Virus record (IMG/VR): IMGVR_UViG_3300023109_003069
Span: 1 to 25,537 of that record
DNA length: 25,537 nt
Strand: one strand, 5' to 3'
DNA from: a virus
Shown here one piece after another: positions 17,701-23,804 of the stretch. The position numbers and the translations under genes are program-made. A model generated the notes under the pieces. That model saw only the letters and a program-made list of their open reading frames with translations. It was not told the DNA's origin and did no database searches. How positions within the stretch are numbered: the first letter of the stretch is position 1; each line of letters starts with the position of its first letter.

Positions 17701-17915
17701 TCTACCAATCCTCCGTAGAAGTCTGCATAGGTTCAAGCTCTGTGAGTTTGAATTTATTACATGTAGACCCCGCGGAAGGCGTTACGGCAACCTGTGCCGG
17801 ATGGTTTATACCTTGCGAAGTTGACTCCTATGGCGACCCAATCACGCAAGCCCCTAAGGTTCTTAAAAAGGATGACACAGGTGAACTAAGCCTACTTTCC
17901 CTTGACTGTTCATGA
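14730..17915 (+). CDS. Large modular tail/fibre protein with several CBM5/12-like modules
   Basis: A 1061-residue acidic, beta-rich protein. At least three, perhaps four, short modules resemble CBM5/12. Examples are YDANTTYAIGDIVYVLVNGV (about 268-290), EWQTNVVYAIGDVRK with a later KWQQL (about 313-370), DEFYDPATQKHYRAKANDSG closing in KWEEI (about 505-535), and SWDTNLLYDAGDYVMHGGSY then YWEEF (about 788-830). Between them lie Ser/Thr/Gly-rich beta regions that look like repeated short strands. No enzymatic motif is visible. Such modules bind surface polysaccharides or form fibre shafts in phage and secreted proteins. TGATG and ATGA overlaps join it to both neighbours. Receptor binding is the best guess, on domain content and place after the adaptor. 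It could instead be a tail shaft subunit. Confidence 0.65.
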   Translation: MSFNFEESEQEQKIQEIERTLEYVVSQIEDGSINESDGETIMVSGMDTEGRRQVILHWVKWGQVESYDSCEEILTIEDAKIAVREAAEFRDKLNTEDATDPDKDVEVCRPVHQGDILVLPCSPCTYIAYATWVDMDKGPNYAGYQSKDYSGTAETQYVGGQDEADRGDDAYRQDLNEYVVRREFLIWNVSSVVSEVDIPIGTVNSTEGPTTSTALATLDVTELATVTEEFNVASLAVTQTVGNLVNLEALTDIEDEDVDPCEDEPDEYDANTTYAIGDIVYVLVNGVKEYFKVVHLNANLPLNPLTHNLGIGIAEWQTNVVYAIGDVRKITLDAVEAAAMGIATGPGEYFFECTTAHTSPTNFTDEPAKWQQLTEEEAHPWKPIEDWCLEQRIDDGIAQTLDISALEVEDIDSGTTGPYAVGVYEPQAEGTPVQFDALTSIETLNFTAGSSSNSGNLDSIQVTTADTGVTGVVFKDAPSYNCSASDDEYPCLDSGAAVNEDDEFYDPATQKHYRAKANDSGGFPVSDSTKWEEINPTTTPSNCLVLAVHDYTEKQVTVNKTTLPYAYGSTTISGTAKSRPITITPQEYKLEQKNLTFSIDRKYLNTSNAKVVLSNHLKNLTFKRKPFTLTPSLAQFTQQIEKLRLTSEKLRFESVKETGDLLDFTVSIFSGNQTLTSTPCGALAVSIGASIGSSLGTARTFTIKGFEPDGSTVSISKDLFSPVVSLFAVGGPSIYNIGGTALTVGAEQDTVVNLSIANISVGVVTPDQQILLSNMFMAESDPCVDPDSWDTNLLYDAGDYVMHGGSYWKALQTSQAITPSAAVPTYWEEFTQEEYCDEIKPVIANSKIVVDPEATVSLSGTGPSTFQLTGTPQPDGSENFKSLDISATPRNANAYIPMLYQCPVDNVTVEAFSGANPVSIAGSTRVSISASGSCDLVIQNQLKFKTKSYDVKCGVLAHTDDVCPEETVVTNDMVVDAFTTQGYTEQSLDMVYQSSVEVCIGSSSVSLNLLHVDPAEGVTATCAGWFIPCEVDSYGDPITQAPKVLKKDDTGELSLLSLDCS

Positions 17916-18556
17916 CCTACGTACTCAGGAAGAATTGCTGTGACCCACCATGTCCCAGCAGCGTAGGGCCATGTGATGATTGCGTTGGTGATTGCTGTTG
18001 CACAGAAGAATTCAACCCATTCCCTACTAGTTTAACCGTATATACTTATAATACACAGTATTATAGCGCGAGTTCGGAATCATGCCCAAGTTGGCCAAAT
18101 ATAACTAGGCAGATTGATGACGGTGGCCTTGTCACAAATAATTACGGAGGGGATCAACATCAAGAGTACCTTTTTAATACTACAACTACAGGAGCACCTG
18201 GGAATTTTAACTGCAAATCTGATGGAACGTTAGGGACTACATCTGAGGACTTTTGCGATGATTTGGATTACAAGGCTCAATATGATACGGGCACTAGTCC
18301 AATTTACTATGCCAGTTGTAATGGGTGGTATAACTCTAATTCCACGGCATCTAAAAGCCTAGAAATTACGATACACCCAACTTACAACAGCAACGGGACA
18401 ATAGCTGACAACTGCACTTGGTACATACTCGGTCTGGGGAGTGCGGGTGCAGATTTTTTCATACCGGTATCACCGGGAGATACTACAGCGGAAGGCTACG
18501 TTGGTTATAATTTCGGCATTGGTAACTGGTATTGGATAATAACATTAACCTACTAA
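17912..18556 (+). CDS. Cys-rich N-terminal virion/fibre protein
   Basis: A 214-residue protein. Eight cysteines (9, 10, 14, 21, 24, 28, 29, 30) fall within 22 residues near the N-terminus, in CCDPPC and CDDCVGDCCC clusters. The rest is beta-rich with scattered Cys, Trp, Tyr, Asn, Gly and Thr, ending in GDTTAEGYVGYNFGIGNWYW. This layout, a Cys knot then a beta sandwich starting FPTSLTVYTY, suggests a disulphide- or metal-bound anchor with a binding head. It is not recognised as a named family. ATGA overlaps the stop of the large tail gene. No signal peptide is present, so it would reach the outside as part of the virion. Confidence 0.6.
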   Translation: MTYVLRKNCCDPPCPSSVGPCDDCVGDCCCTEEFNPFPTSLTVYTYNTQYYSASSESCPSWPNITRQIDDGGLVTNNYGGDQHQEYLFNTTTTGAPGNFNCKSDGTLGTTSEDFCDDLDYKAQYDTGTSPIYYASCNGWYNSNSTASKSLEITIHPTYNSNGTIADNCTWYILGLGSAGADFFIPVSPGDTTAEGYVGYNFGIGNWYWIITLTY

Positions 18557-18558
18557 TT

Positions 18559-18744
18559 ATGACACCTGAAGAATCTAAAAAGAAACACGAAGAGTATCTG
18601 AAAAAGAAGAGTAAAGGCTTAGGGGATACTGTAGCTAAAATAACAAAAGCCGTTGGGCTCAAGCCCTGCGGTGCTTGTAAGAAGCGTCAAAAGAAACTCA
18701 ACCGGTTGTTTCCGTACAAGGAAGACCCTAATGTAGAGTCGTGA
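18559..18744 (+). CDS. Small basic CxxC protein (KPCGACKKRQ motif)
   Basis: A 61-residue basic protein. A TTG at 18532 is possible but lies within the preceding gene, so the ATG at 18559 (two bases after the preceding stop, A+T-rich leader) is preferred. The first half is a charged helix (EESKKKHEEYLKKKSKG); the second contains GLKPCGACKKRQKKLNRLFPY. The CxxC plus 'RQxxLNxLFPY' pattern recurs in small phage proteins in my memory and may bind metal or mark a head-tail junction factor, but its function is unknown. Its stop overlaps the next start (GTGA). Confidence 0.65.
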   Translation: MTPEESKKKHEEYLKKKSKGLGDTVAKITKAVGLKPCGACKKRQKKLNRLFPYKEDPNVES

Positions 18745-20390
18745 GGTTTTTTAGGGTACCAGCCTTCAGCGGGATTGAAGTTCATCGCGATGACGCCGAT
18801 CGCGGGTCTCTTCGTGTGGTAGAAGGGTGCCTCCCCCACGGGCCGGGGGGAATGCGCTCCAGTCCTGTGTGGACTAAGCTGGGAGAGTTGGCGGAGTATG
18901 CGAAAACGGGAGAAGGGAACAAACTATCAGCTGCTAATGACGGGAAAGGTAACTCAATCCTTTTTGCTAGCCGCGACGATGAAGTTCACGACATTGGTTT
19001 AATTACTACAGAAGGTACGAATTTTGTCAGTATCGGGTCGGGGTACCCACTCGTTTCATTAGGGGCTTCGTTAGGTAATGCAGGCTCGTTCAGTAATGTC
19101 GGCAACGGTGCTTATTCCTATGGGGATGGTGCTAACACTGTTTTCATAGGTCAAGGGGGTGATGAATTACTCCCCAACCTTTCGATTTACAGTATGGAAT
19201 TTTCTTACTTCCCTGGGTGTACTTCTTTTATAGTAGGTCCGAGAAAGTGCCTTTTTGCCGCAGGGAATCCTAATCAACCTCTTAGGGTTTACATTTCTGA
19301 GCCCGCTGGTAAGACAACACCGTTTAGAGACAGCCCATATTCAACTGAAAAACCCGCATCTTCTTCTATTTTTAAGCCTCAAGTAGGTCTTTTAAGCACT
19401 GTTGATATAATCGGTTCCAATGCAACAAAGATAACCGGGTTGAGTACTCGGTCTAATCAGGTGGTCGTTCATACGGATAAAGGGTGCCACCTTCTGTACG
19501 CACCAAAGGAGGATCAGGCGGCAACGGGATTTAGGGTAGAACAAGCCCCCGCAACCAATTTCTCAGCGGCTGTGAACAATCAAGTTGTAGCGGGGGAGGG
19601 TGGCCCCATGGCATTTTGGCTTGGCCACGATTCTCAAATTTATAAAGATTCTAGCGCCAAGAGGGGTGCGGAAGACACTGAAACTTTTGCAGATGCCGAC
19701 CAGGTATCCTATAAAGCCAAGGGTGGCTGGGAATCAGAGCATCCAATTAATCTAGGGAAAGCATTTGCTACATTTGATCCGCAATCAGGGATGTATTGGG
19801 TGTTCATAGAAAATCCTAACTATACAGAGGAGGTAATAGAACCCGTAACTATAGCGGAGGATAATGTCGATTCTGCTGCGGTAGCTGTTGACCCCGGGGT
19901 CGAAATTCCAATCGTACCGATTTTAGCCACAGGTTATTTGAAAGAACTTTATGGCGTCGATTTTATAGTTTACCTGGGTGGTAGTACGTGGACCGGTGGA
20001 AATAAAAACGGGGTGGTTTCCGTACAACCCTGGCAGAACGGGCTTAGATCACTTCAAATAGTAGGGATACCTGCGGGTACTGCAAGGCATATGGGTCGAA
20101 ACGACAAAAATGATATGTATTCCTGCTTCGTATTAGGTGAAGGAGTTGGTGAAGTGACTGTGACATGGAATAAAGTAAAAGAACCGGTCGCAATCCCATT
20201 TGCGGCCGAGTTTACTTGGGGGGATGACGTGACCACTATTAATTCGACTACGGAGGACGGCACCTTTTCATTTCAGAAAGACGATCCAGAAGAAACTATT
20301 TTATATGTCAAATCGCTTAAAATCCCCGCTCCAGCTCCTACGGGTTATGATACGTGGGGCTGGATGCTTTACTGCTCACAACCGGTCTAA
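18741..20390 (+). CDS. Tail protein with beta-propeller-like repeats (nozzle/stabilisation-like)
   Basis: A 549-residue protein beginning at GTG 18741 inside GTGA with the previous stop. It is dominated by short strands and turns with recurring 'F-x-G-P-R/A-x-x-x-L' and 'x-x-V-H-T-D-x-G' motifs. These include SFIVGPRKCLFAAGNPNQ, VYISEPAG, NQVVVHTDKGCHLLYAP and GGPMAFWLGHDSQIY. Such repeats, each ending in an aromatic or glycine turn, resemble the propeller-like or beta-sandwich nozzle proteins (P22 gp10 or T7 gp12 type) that cap the head-tail junction. No catalytic site is seen. Its stop overlaps the next start (TAATG). The nozzle assignment is inference from fold style and position. Confidence 0.6.
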   Translation: MRFFRVPAFSGIEVHRDDADRGSLRVVEGCLPHGPGGMRSSPVWTKLGELAEYAKTGEGNKLSAANDGKGNSILFASRDDEVHDIGLITTEGTNFVSIGSGYPLVSLGASLGNAGSFSNVGNGAYSYGDGANTVFIGQGGDELLPNLSIYSMEFSYFPGCTSFIVGPRKCLFAAGNPNQPLRVYISEPAGKTTPFRDSPYSTEKPASSSIFKPQVGLLSTVDIIGSNATKITGLSTRSNQVVVHTDKGCHLLYAPKEDQAATGFRVEQAPATNFSAAVNNQVVAGEGGPMAFWLGHDSQIYKDSSAKRGAEDTETFADADQVSYKAKGGWESEHPINLGKAFATFDPQSGMYWVFIENPNYTEEVIEPVTIAEDNVDSAAVAVDPGVEIPIVPILATGYLKELYGVDFIVYLGGSTWTGGNKNGVVSVQPWQNGLRSLQIVGIPAGTARHMGRNDKNDMYSCFVLGEGVGEVTVTWNKVKEPVAIPFAAEFTWGDDVTTINSTTEDGTFSFQKDDPEETILYVKSLKIPAPAPTGYDTWGWMLYCSQPV

Positions 20391-20671
20391 TGGCAACTAG
20401 CGCAGACATAACCTTAAATGTTTCCGATTTTCCTTCGGAGATTCCTTGCGGACGTACCCATTTATCATACCTCGACAAAATTCTAGTTTATAGGCATGGC
20501 GTGCTTTTGGTTGCCGGGCGTGATTACCTTTTAGATTTTGAATTTACAAAAGATGGCGTAGTCGCTTCCGATATTGACTGGTGCGACCCGAGTAATTCAT
20601 TCTCCGCTGAAATTACGGTAAAAGTTAAGCCTGAGTTCGGCCCTTCATCTACATCCTGTCAGTTGGAATAA
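20390..20671 (+). CDS. Small tail-associated protein
   Basis: A 93-residue beta-rich protein. The start is set at ATG 20390, which shares TAATG with the preceding stop; the GTG at 20354 would lie inside the previous gene. It reads SADITLNVSDFPSEIPCGR, then ILVYRHGVLLVAGRDYLLDFEFTKDGV. The pattern 'V-Y-R-x-G-x-L-L-x-x-G-x-D-Y' is common in short phage tail or fibre-joint modules that pack as beta sandwiches. No family is named. It is likely part of the tail or fibre tip. Confidence 0.65.
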   Translation: MATSADITLNVSDFPSEIPCGRTHLSYLDKILVYRHGVLLVAGRDYLLDFEFTKDGVVASDIDWCDPSNSFSAEITVKVKPEFGPSSTSCQLE

Positions 20672-20674
20672 TCA

Positions 20675-21439
20675 ATGAGCACACCAACAGCACAAGTTAC
20701 GATAACGTTGACCTCGAGCATCATAGAGCGAGTGTCTTACAACGGTAGTACTAGAACGACCAGATATCTGGGTTACGCTTTCGATCAAAGATCCAGCTCA
20801 CTTTCCGGCCCGTTCACGAATGAAGACATCACAGCAGTAACCACCAAAGACAACTGCGCCGAGATGTTTTGCGTGAATACGGACATGGAAATCAAGAAAA
20901 CTGACTTGCTTGATTACAACAACCCGAATTTACCACCAAATGCGAGTGATCCATTTGATGATTCGGAGACGGATCACCACGAGACGGTTCAGTATTTCAA
21001 CGGTGAATCTCAAAAAGGTGTTATATGTTCGGAGACGGGTGAGGGGTTTGCTTATCGTGGACGCTATATGTCCGGCCCGTTTGAGCGATCCGTAGCGGGT
21101 GGTGGGGAGGTAAAAAACCCGCTGTATTTTAGAGATGGCTATCTTTCCGTAGCGGAGACAAATTGGTTGCACCTTGGAGACGAGCACTCTGAGAAACAAT
21201 ACTTTCGTACCGACCTGTCTTTCCTCAAAAACTCATACGGCTATCTATGGCTATTCGTGAAAAACGAGAATGGTCAGACCAAAGGGCAATATAAAGGGCG
21301 GATCAAGGATCACATGAAGGTGTTCACCAACCTGCGGGGTCGGTGCTTCAGGATCCAGATGATCATAGCGGGACATCCGCAACTCCCATGGGCTTTGCGG
21401 GAGATGGCCATCGGCCACCTGTACGGCAAATCTTTCTAG
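20675..21439 (+). CDS. Tail/fibre tip protein
   Basis: A 254-residue protein. Its N-terminal half begins AQVTITLTSSIIERVSYNG and includes the acidic stretch DPFDDSETDHHETVQYF. The C-terminal half reads YLWLFVKNENGQTKGQYKGR, then RCFRIQMIIAGHPQLPWALREMAIGHLYG. A 'G-R-x-F-R-x-x-x-x-x-A-x-x-x-x-x-W-x-L-R-x-M-x-I-G-x-x-Y-G' end resembles the last domain of several phage tail proteins in my memory, a jelly roll packed against a partner. It is the last rightward structural gene. Its TAG stop shares CTAG (21436-21439) with the integrase stop on the other strand. Exact role is unresolved. Confidence 0.6.
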   Translation: MSTPTAQVTITLTSSIIERVSYNGSTRTTRYLGYAFDQRSSSLSGPFTNEDITAVTTKDNCAEMFCVNTDMEIKKTDLLDYNNPNLPPNASDPFDDSETDHHETVQYFNGESQKGVICSETGEGFAYRGRYMSGPFERSVAGGGEVKNPLYFRDGYLSVAETNWLHLGDEHSEKQYFRTDLSFLKNSYGYLWLFVKNENGQTKGQYKGRIKDHMKVFTNLRGRCFRIQMIIAGHPQLPWALREMAIGHLYGKSF

Positions 21440-22683
21440 GCCGCCCAACAGGCAAGCATGTCTTTTGAGGGCATTAGCTTGGCGTAGTATTGAGAGGTCA
21501 CGGCCGGGCTTGTATGCCTGAGATAACTCTGAGCGACGTACAACCCCTCGGTTGTGGCCAAGTATGAACCGTAAAGCTTCCTGAGTTCATGCAGAGGGCT
21601 TTGCCTCGTCCATCCAATTGCTCTCATGTCATCTAGCAAGCTCTTCATTGTCTTCTCAGCCTGACGGGCTCGATCGGTTACCAGAAAATCAAAACCGCCC
21701 GATTGCTCTAATATTTTAGACCCAAACCCAGGCTTGCCAGCCGTGTACCCGTCCATGCCGTTCTTGGTTCTGAACTTACCCTCGGATTTGATCAATATGA
21801 CACACCGCTCGTCATCAATATCGAACCAATCTCGTTTGGCGTAGAATATCTCTTTGCGGCGCATACCAAAATGCAAGGCCATTGCCATGATTACGAATTT
21901 GTCGTGATCAGTGGACTCATACCCATTCATCAAATCGAATGTTTTCGTGATCAAGGGAGTCTCGGGAAGGGTGTAACTCTTCTTTACTCGATTGAAAAAG
22001 ATCTCGTTTCTTAAATAACTAAGCCCCTCGAAGCTCCAGCTGTCTGGGTAGTATGCCATGGCGGTATTTGAAAACACGCTCTTGGCATTCTTTAGGAGTG
22101 TGTTGTACGACCTTTTTTTCTCAGCCAATGCAACCACGTCCTTTATACCCTGAACGCTTGCCGCTTTAACATCCCGAATCATTTTCTTAGTGAGCTTCTT
22201 GAGGTGTAGGGCTCTAGCACCAGCGTCCGACAAACCTGTGACCCTGTACAACGCTCTGCGATAGCATTGAAACGTTCGATGGGTTATACCGACCACACTC
22301 TTCTGCGTCTCTAAAAAATCGATTATTTCTCCAAGGGTTGGAGAGCGTAGGACGTCGGTCGCGGGGGCGGGGGCTTCATTACCTTTACTTTTATTCGGGT
22401 TGTATTGGGCCTCCGCGTCTTCCAAAGAATTGAAAAACAGGTATGCATCTATCTCGTCAGCTTTACCTAAAGCGACATCTATGTTGTCGCCTAGATTAAA
22501 ATAAACCGTCTCGCCTTTTCTGATTACGCGAAATGTCCAATGTTTTGCACCCGGGTTTCTTTTAAACACGCGGTTGCCCTTTTTACTTTTTTTACTCTTC
22601 ACAGTGTACCTTTTTTTGACCTTTATGTTATTAGTTTGTGCCCCCAGATATTGTATACCTTTCTGAGGAACGCTAGAAAACAT
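21436..22683 (-). CDS. int: Tyrosine recombinase (phage integrase)
   Basis: A 415-residue protein with a complete tyrosine recombinase catalytic domain. Arg275 lies in GMRRKEI, a likely beta-hairpin Lys is at 303 or 307 (SEGKFRTKN), HxxR is at H365-E-L-R368, His390 lies in YLRHTSPAV, and Tyr399 in TSQYYAK is the nucleophile at the usual nine-residue spacing. Residues 1-75 are very basic, an arm-binding type DNA contact (KSKKSKKGNRVFKRN). Residues about 115-210 are the helical core-binding domain. The enzyme would join attP with a host attB, here probably a tRNA-Tyr gene given the tRNA fragment just upstream. An in-frame TGA six bases before the ATG fixes 22683 as the first possible start. It converges on the last tail gene with a 4-base overlap. 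Confidence 0.92.
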   Translation of the reverse strand: MFSSVPQKGIQYLGAQTNNIKVKKRYTVKSKKSKKGNRVFKRNPGAKHWTFRVIRKGETVYFNLGDNIDVALGKADEIDAYLFFNSLEDAEAQYNPNKSKGNEAPAPATDVLRSPTLGEIIDFLETQKSVVGITHRTFQCYRRALYRVTGLSDAGARALHLKKLTKKMIRDVKAASVQGIKDVVALAEKKRSYNTLLKNAKSVFSNTAMAYYPDSWSFEGLSYLRNEIFFNRVKKSYTLPETPLITKTFDLMNGYESTDHDKFVIMAMALHFGMRRKEIFYAKRDWFDIDDERCVILIKSEGKFRTKNGMDGYTAGKPGFGSKILEQSGGFDFLVTDRARQAEKTMKSLLDDMRAIGWTRQSPLHELRKLYGSYLATTEGLYVAQSYLRHTSPAVTSQYYAKLMPSKDMLACWAA

Positions 22684-22719
22684 GCGTCAACCTACAAGAT
22701 GTTGTGGTTTTTGGGCTAA

Positions 22720-22758
22720 TTTACAGTCCGCATCCTTTAGCCACTTGGATACCCTACC
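22720..22758 (-). other. 5' half of a tRNA-Tyr(GUA) gene; probable attP
   Basis: On the minus strand a 39-base segment reads acceptor strand GGTAGGG, TA, D stem TCC with D loop AAGTGGCTAAA closed by GGA, then T, anticodon stem GCGGA and loop CTGTAAA with anticodon GTA. Stem, loop and spacer lengths match bacterial tRNA-Tyr base for base in layout. After the loop the next five bases (TTAGC) would pair with GCGGA at four of five positions, one as G-U. No long variable arm, T arm (GGTTCGAATCC type) or 3' acceptor (CCCTACC) follows. The integrase start is 37 bases further on. This is best read as the phage attachment site within host tRNA identity, with crossover near the anticodon loop. Confidence 0.75.
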
Positions 22759-22768
22759 TTGCAGTTGA

Positions 22769-22797
22769 TTGACAATGCTTTACAAAATTGTTATTAA
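22769..22797 (+). promoter_or_regulatory. Candidate promoter with internal palindrome, for the 22840 operon
   Basis: A consensus -35 TTGACA (22769-22774) is followed after 17 bases by TATTAA (22792-22797), a fair -10; TAAAAT at 22795-22800 is an alternative. ACAAT (22772-22776) and ATTGT (22787-22791) form an inverted repeat between the two boxes, the usual place for a repressor operator. The first gene starts 43 bases beyond the -10. Confidence 0.5.
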
Positions 22798-22839
22798 AAT
22801 GAGATTAGTGGATGACCTTTATTTGAACCTATTGAGCTT

Positions 22840-23091
22840 ATGGAGTGGTTAAAGAATTCAGCGGAACTTGAAAAACCTTTAATATCGACGTGCGGGGATG
22901 TAGTGGAGGCGTTGGTGGATGAATTGATACCGCAGATAAAACTTGCGGCTTATGAAAACGATGGCTTCGCAGATGTCGAGTGCAAAATAAATATTACGTT
23001 CAAAGATGATACCTTCGAGCTGGTTACGGAAGGTTTTGTCGAGTTCCCGGCTCGCTTGATCAGAGTGAACGCCAAGGAAACAGATGAGTGA
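22840..23091 (+). CDS. Small acidic protein of unknown function
   Basis: An 83-residue acidic protein, first in a two-gene plus-strand unit that diverges from the integrase. Residues 1-40 look helical (ISTCGDVVEALVDELIPQIK). Residues 44-75 look like a beta pair (DVECKINITFKDDTFELVTEG). It is not a recognised family. It overlaps the next gene by 8 bases. Placement between att/int and an HTH protein suggests an early or lysogeny-region gene. Confidence 0.6.
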   Translation: MEWLKNSAELEKPLISTCGDVVEALVDELIPQIKLAAYENDGFADVECKINITFKDDTFELVTEGFVEFPARLIRVNAKETDE

Positions 23092-23404
23092 GTTGCTTAG
23101 CGGGCTTGGGCTCACGAAAGATTTTGTTCAGGACTCGTTCGGGGTAGAATTTGAGACGGAAGGGGTTGAGCTGAAAAAAAATTACCTCTTCGTCGATGAT
23201 CAGAAAAGGATTCGGAAGAGATTGACCGACTACGAAAAATTTATAATCGCCCGTTTTTTGGATGGGTTGGAACCCGTGGTTATCTCGCAAATCGTAGGGG
23301 TGTCTGAGGAGTCGATAAGAAGCCGTTTGCGCAAAGCTAAATTATTCAGCTCAACAGGACCGGGTCGTCCCTCGAAAACCCAAACACGCCCCATTTTTCT
23401 CTAA
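23084..23404 (+). CDS. Small HTH protein (sigma-region-4/LuxR-like)
   Basis: A 106-residue protein. Residues about 46-88 read LTDYEKFIIARFLDGLEPVV, then the turn and recognition helix SQIVGVSEESIRSRLRKAKL. This is the 'E-x-x-I-x-x-x-x-x-x-G-x-x-x-x-x-I-A-x-x-x-G-V-S-x-x-S-I-x-x-R-L' layout of sigma-70 region 4 and LuxR-type helix-turn-helix domains. A short basic GRPSK near the C-terminus resembles an AT-hook. It is probably a DNA-binding transcription regulator of the early or lysogeny region, but its target is unknown. It overlaps the gene before by 8 bases, preceded by AAGGA. Its last 59 bases are antisense to the end of the leftward nuclease gene. Confidence 0.6.
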   Translation: MSELLSGLGLTKDFVQDSFGVEFETEGVELKKNYLFVDDQKRIRKRLTDYEKFIIARFLDGLEPVVISQIVGVSEESIRSRLRKAKLFSSTGPGRPSKTQTRPIFL

Positions 23405-23804
23405 ATTTTTCGTACTGGCCTTTTGAGGCTGGTGTTTGAGGGTACAGGCTGACATTGTCAGCAACGATTTTTTTCACGGGGATAAAATACCAAACTAGGG
23501 GTGTGCAGTACACGGCTAGAACGTCAACGTTAGTATCTCGGATGTGCATCGTGTCCGAGTTGCAAAGAGCCTTTGTGTGGTATCGATTACCACGCCTTTT
23601 GTCACCATGTAAATCTGGAGTTCTGGTTTGAACAACCATCGGTTTACCTGATTTTCGGTGTATGACCAATGTGTCAAAACAGGGCGGGTCGCCCTCTGGT
23701 TTACACGGGAATAGACCTCGCCTGTACGATTCATAGATGAAAAGAAGCTCCCCAGCTGTCCCTTTCTGTTTATTAGAACCTATTCCCTTCGCGAAATAAT
23801 CCAT
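23346..23804 (-). CDS. Small PD-(D/E)XK-like nuclease (Holliday-junction resolvase-type fold)
   Basis: A 152-residue protein with the outline of the short PD-(D/E)XK endonuclease families related to archaeal-type resolvases. KGTAGELLFIYESYRRG is the first helix with the conserved Glu19. FPCKPEGDPPCFDTLVIHRK carries Asp44, and VVQTRTP places Q59-T-R61 where these enzymes have (E/Q)-x-K. Two further strands (VDVLAVYC and VWYFIPVKKI) complete the core. The Lys of the motif is replaced by Arg, which may weaken or alter catalysis. Start ATG is at 23802-23804, overlapping the helicase end by 25 bases on the same strand, so it is translated with the helicase. A role in junction resolution or DNA processing during replication is inferred. 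Confidence 0.65.
   Translation of the reverse strand: MDYFAKGIGSNKQKGTAGELLFIYESYRRGLFPCKPEGDPPCFDTLVIHRKSGKPMVVQTRTPDLHGDKRRGNRYHTKALCNSDTMHIRDTNVDVLAVYCTPLVWYFIPVKKIVADNVSLYPQTPASKGQYEKFREKWGVFGFSRDDPVLLS
23448..23474 (+). terminator. Weak candidate terminator for the plus-strand HTH operon
   Basis: GCTGAC (23448-23453) and GTCAGC (23457-23462) form a 6-bp stem with a 3-base loop, followed after five bases by seven T residues (23468-23474). It lies 44 bases after the HTH stop, inside the antisense nuclease gene. The spacing to the T run is longer than usual. Confidence 0.3.

Noticed and set aside
21405-21417. Hairpin TGGCC ATC GGCCA near the end of the last tail gene
   Set aside because: Inside coding sequence and not followed by a U-rich tract, so it does not support a terminator between tail and integrase genes.
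22653-22688. Minus-strand TATACAAT-like box and TTGACG near the integrase start
   Set aside because: They are about 27 bases apart, and the -10-like box lies inside the integrase coding sequence with no downstream in-frame start; not a credible int promoter.
22715-22758. A complete, functional tRNA-Tyr gene
   Set aside because: No variable arm, T arm or 3' acceptor follows within the next 60 bases; no matching 3' half was found elsewhere in the window by eye.
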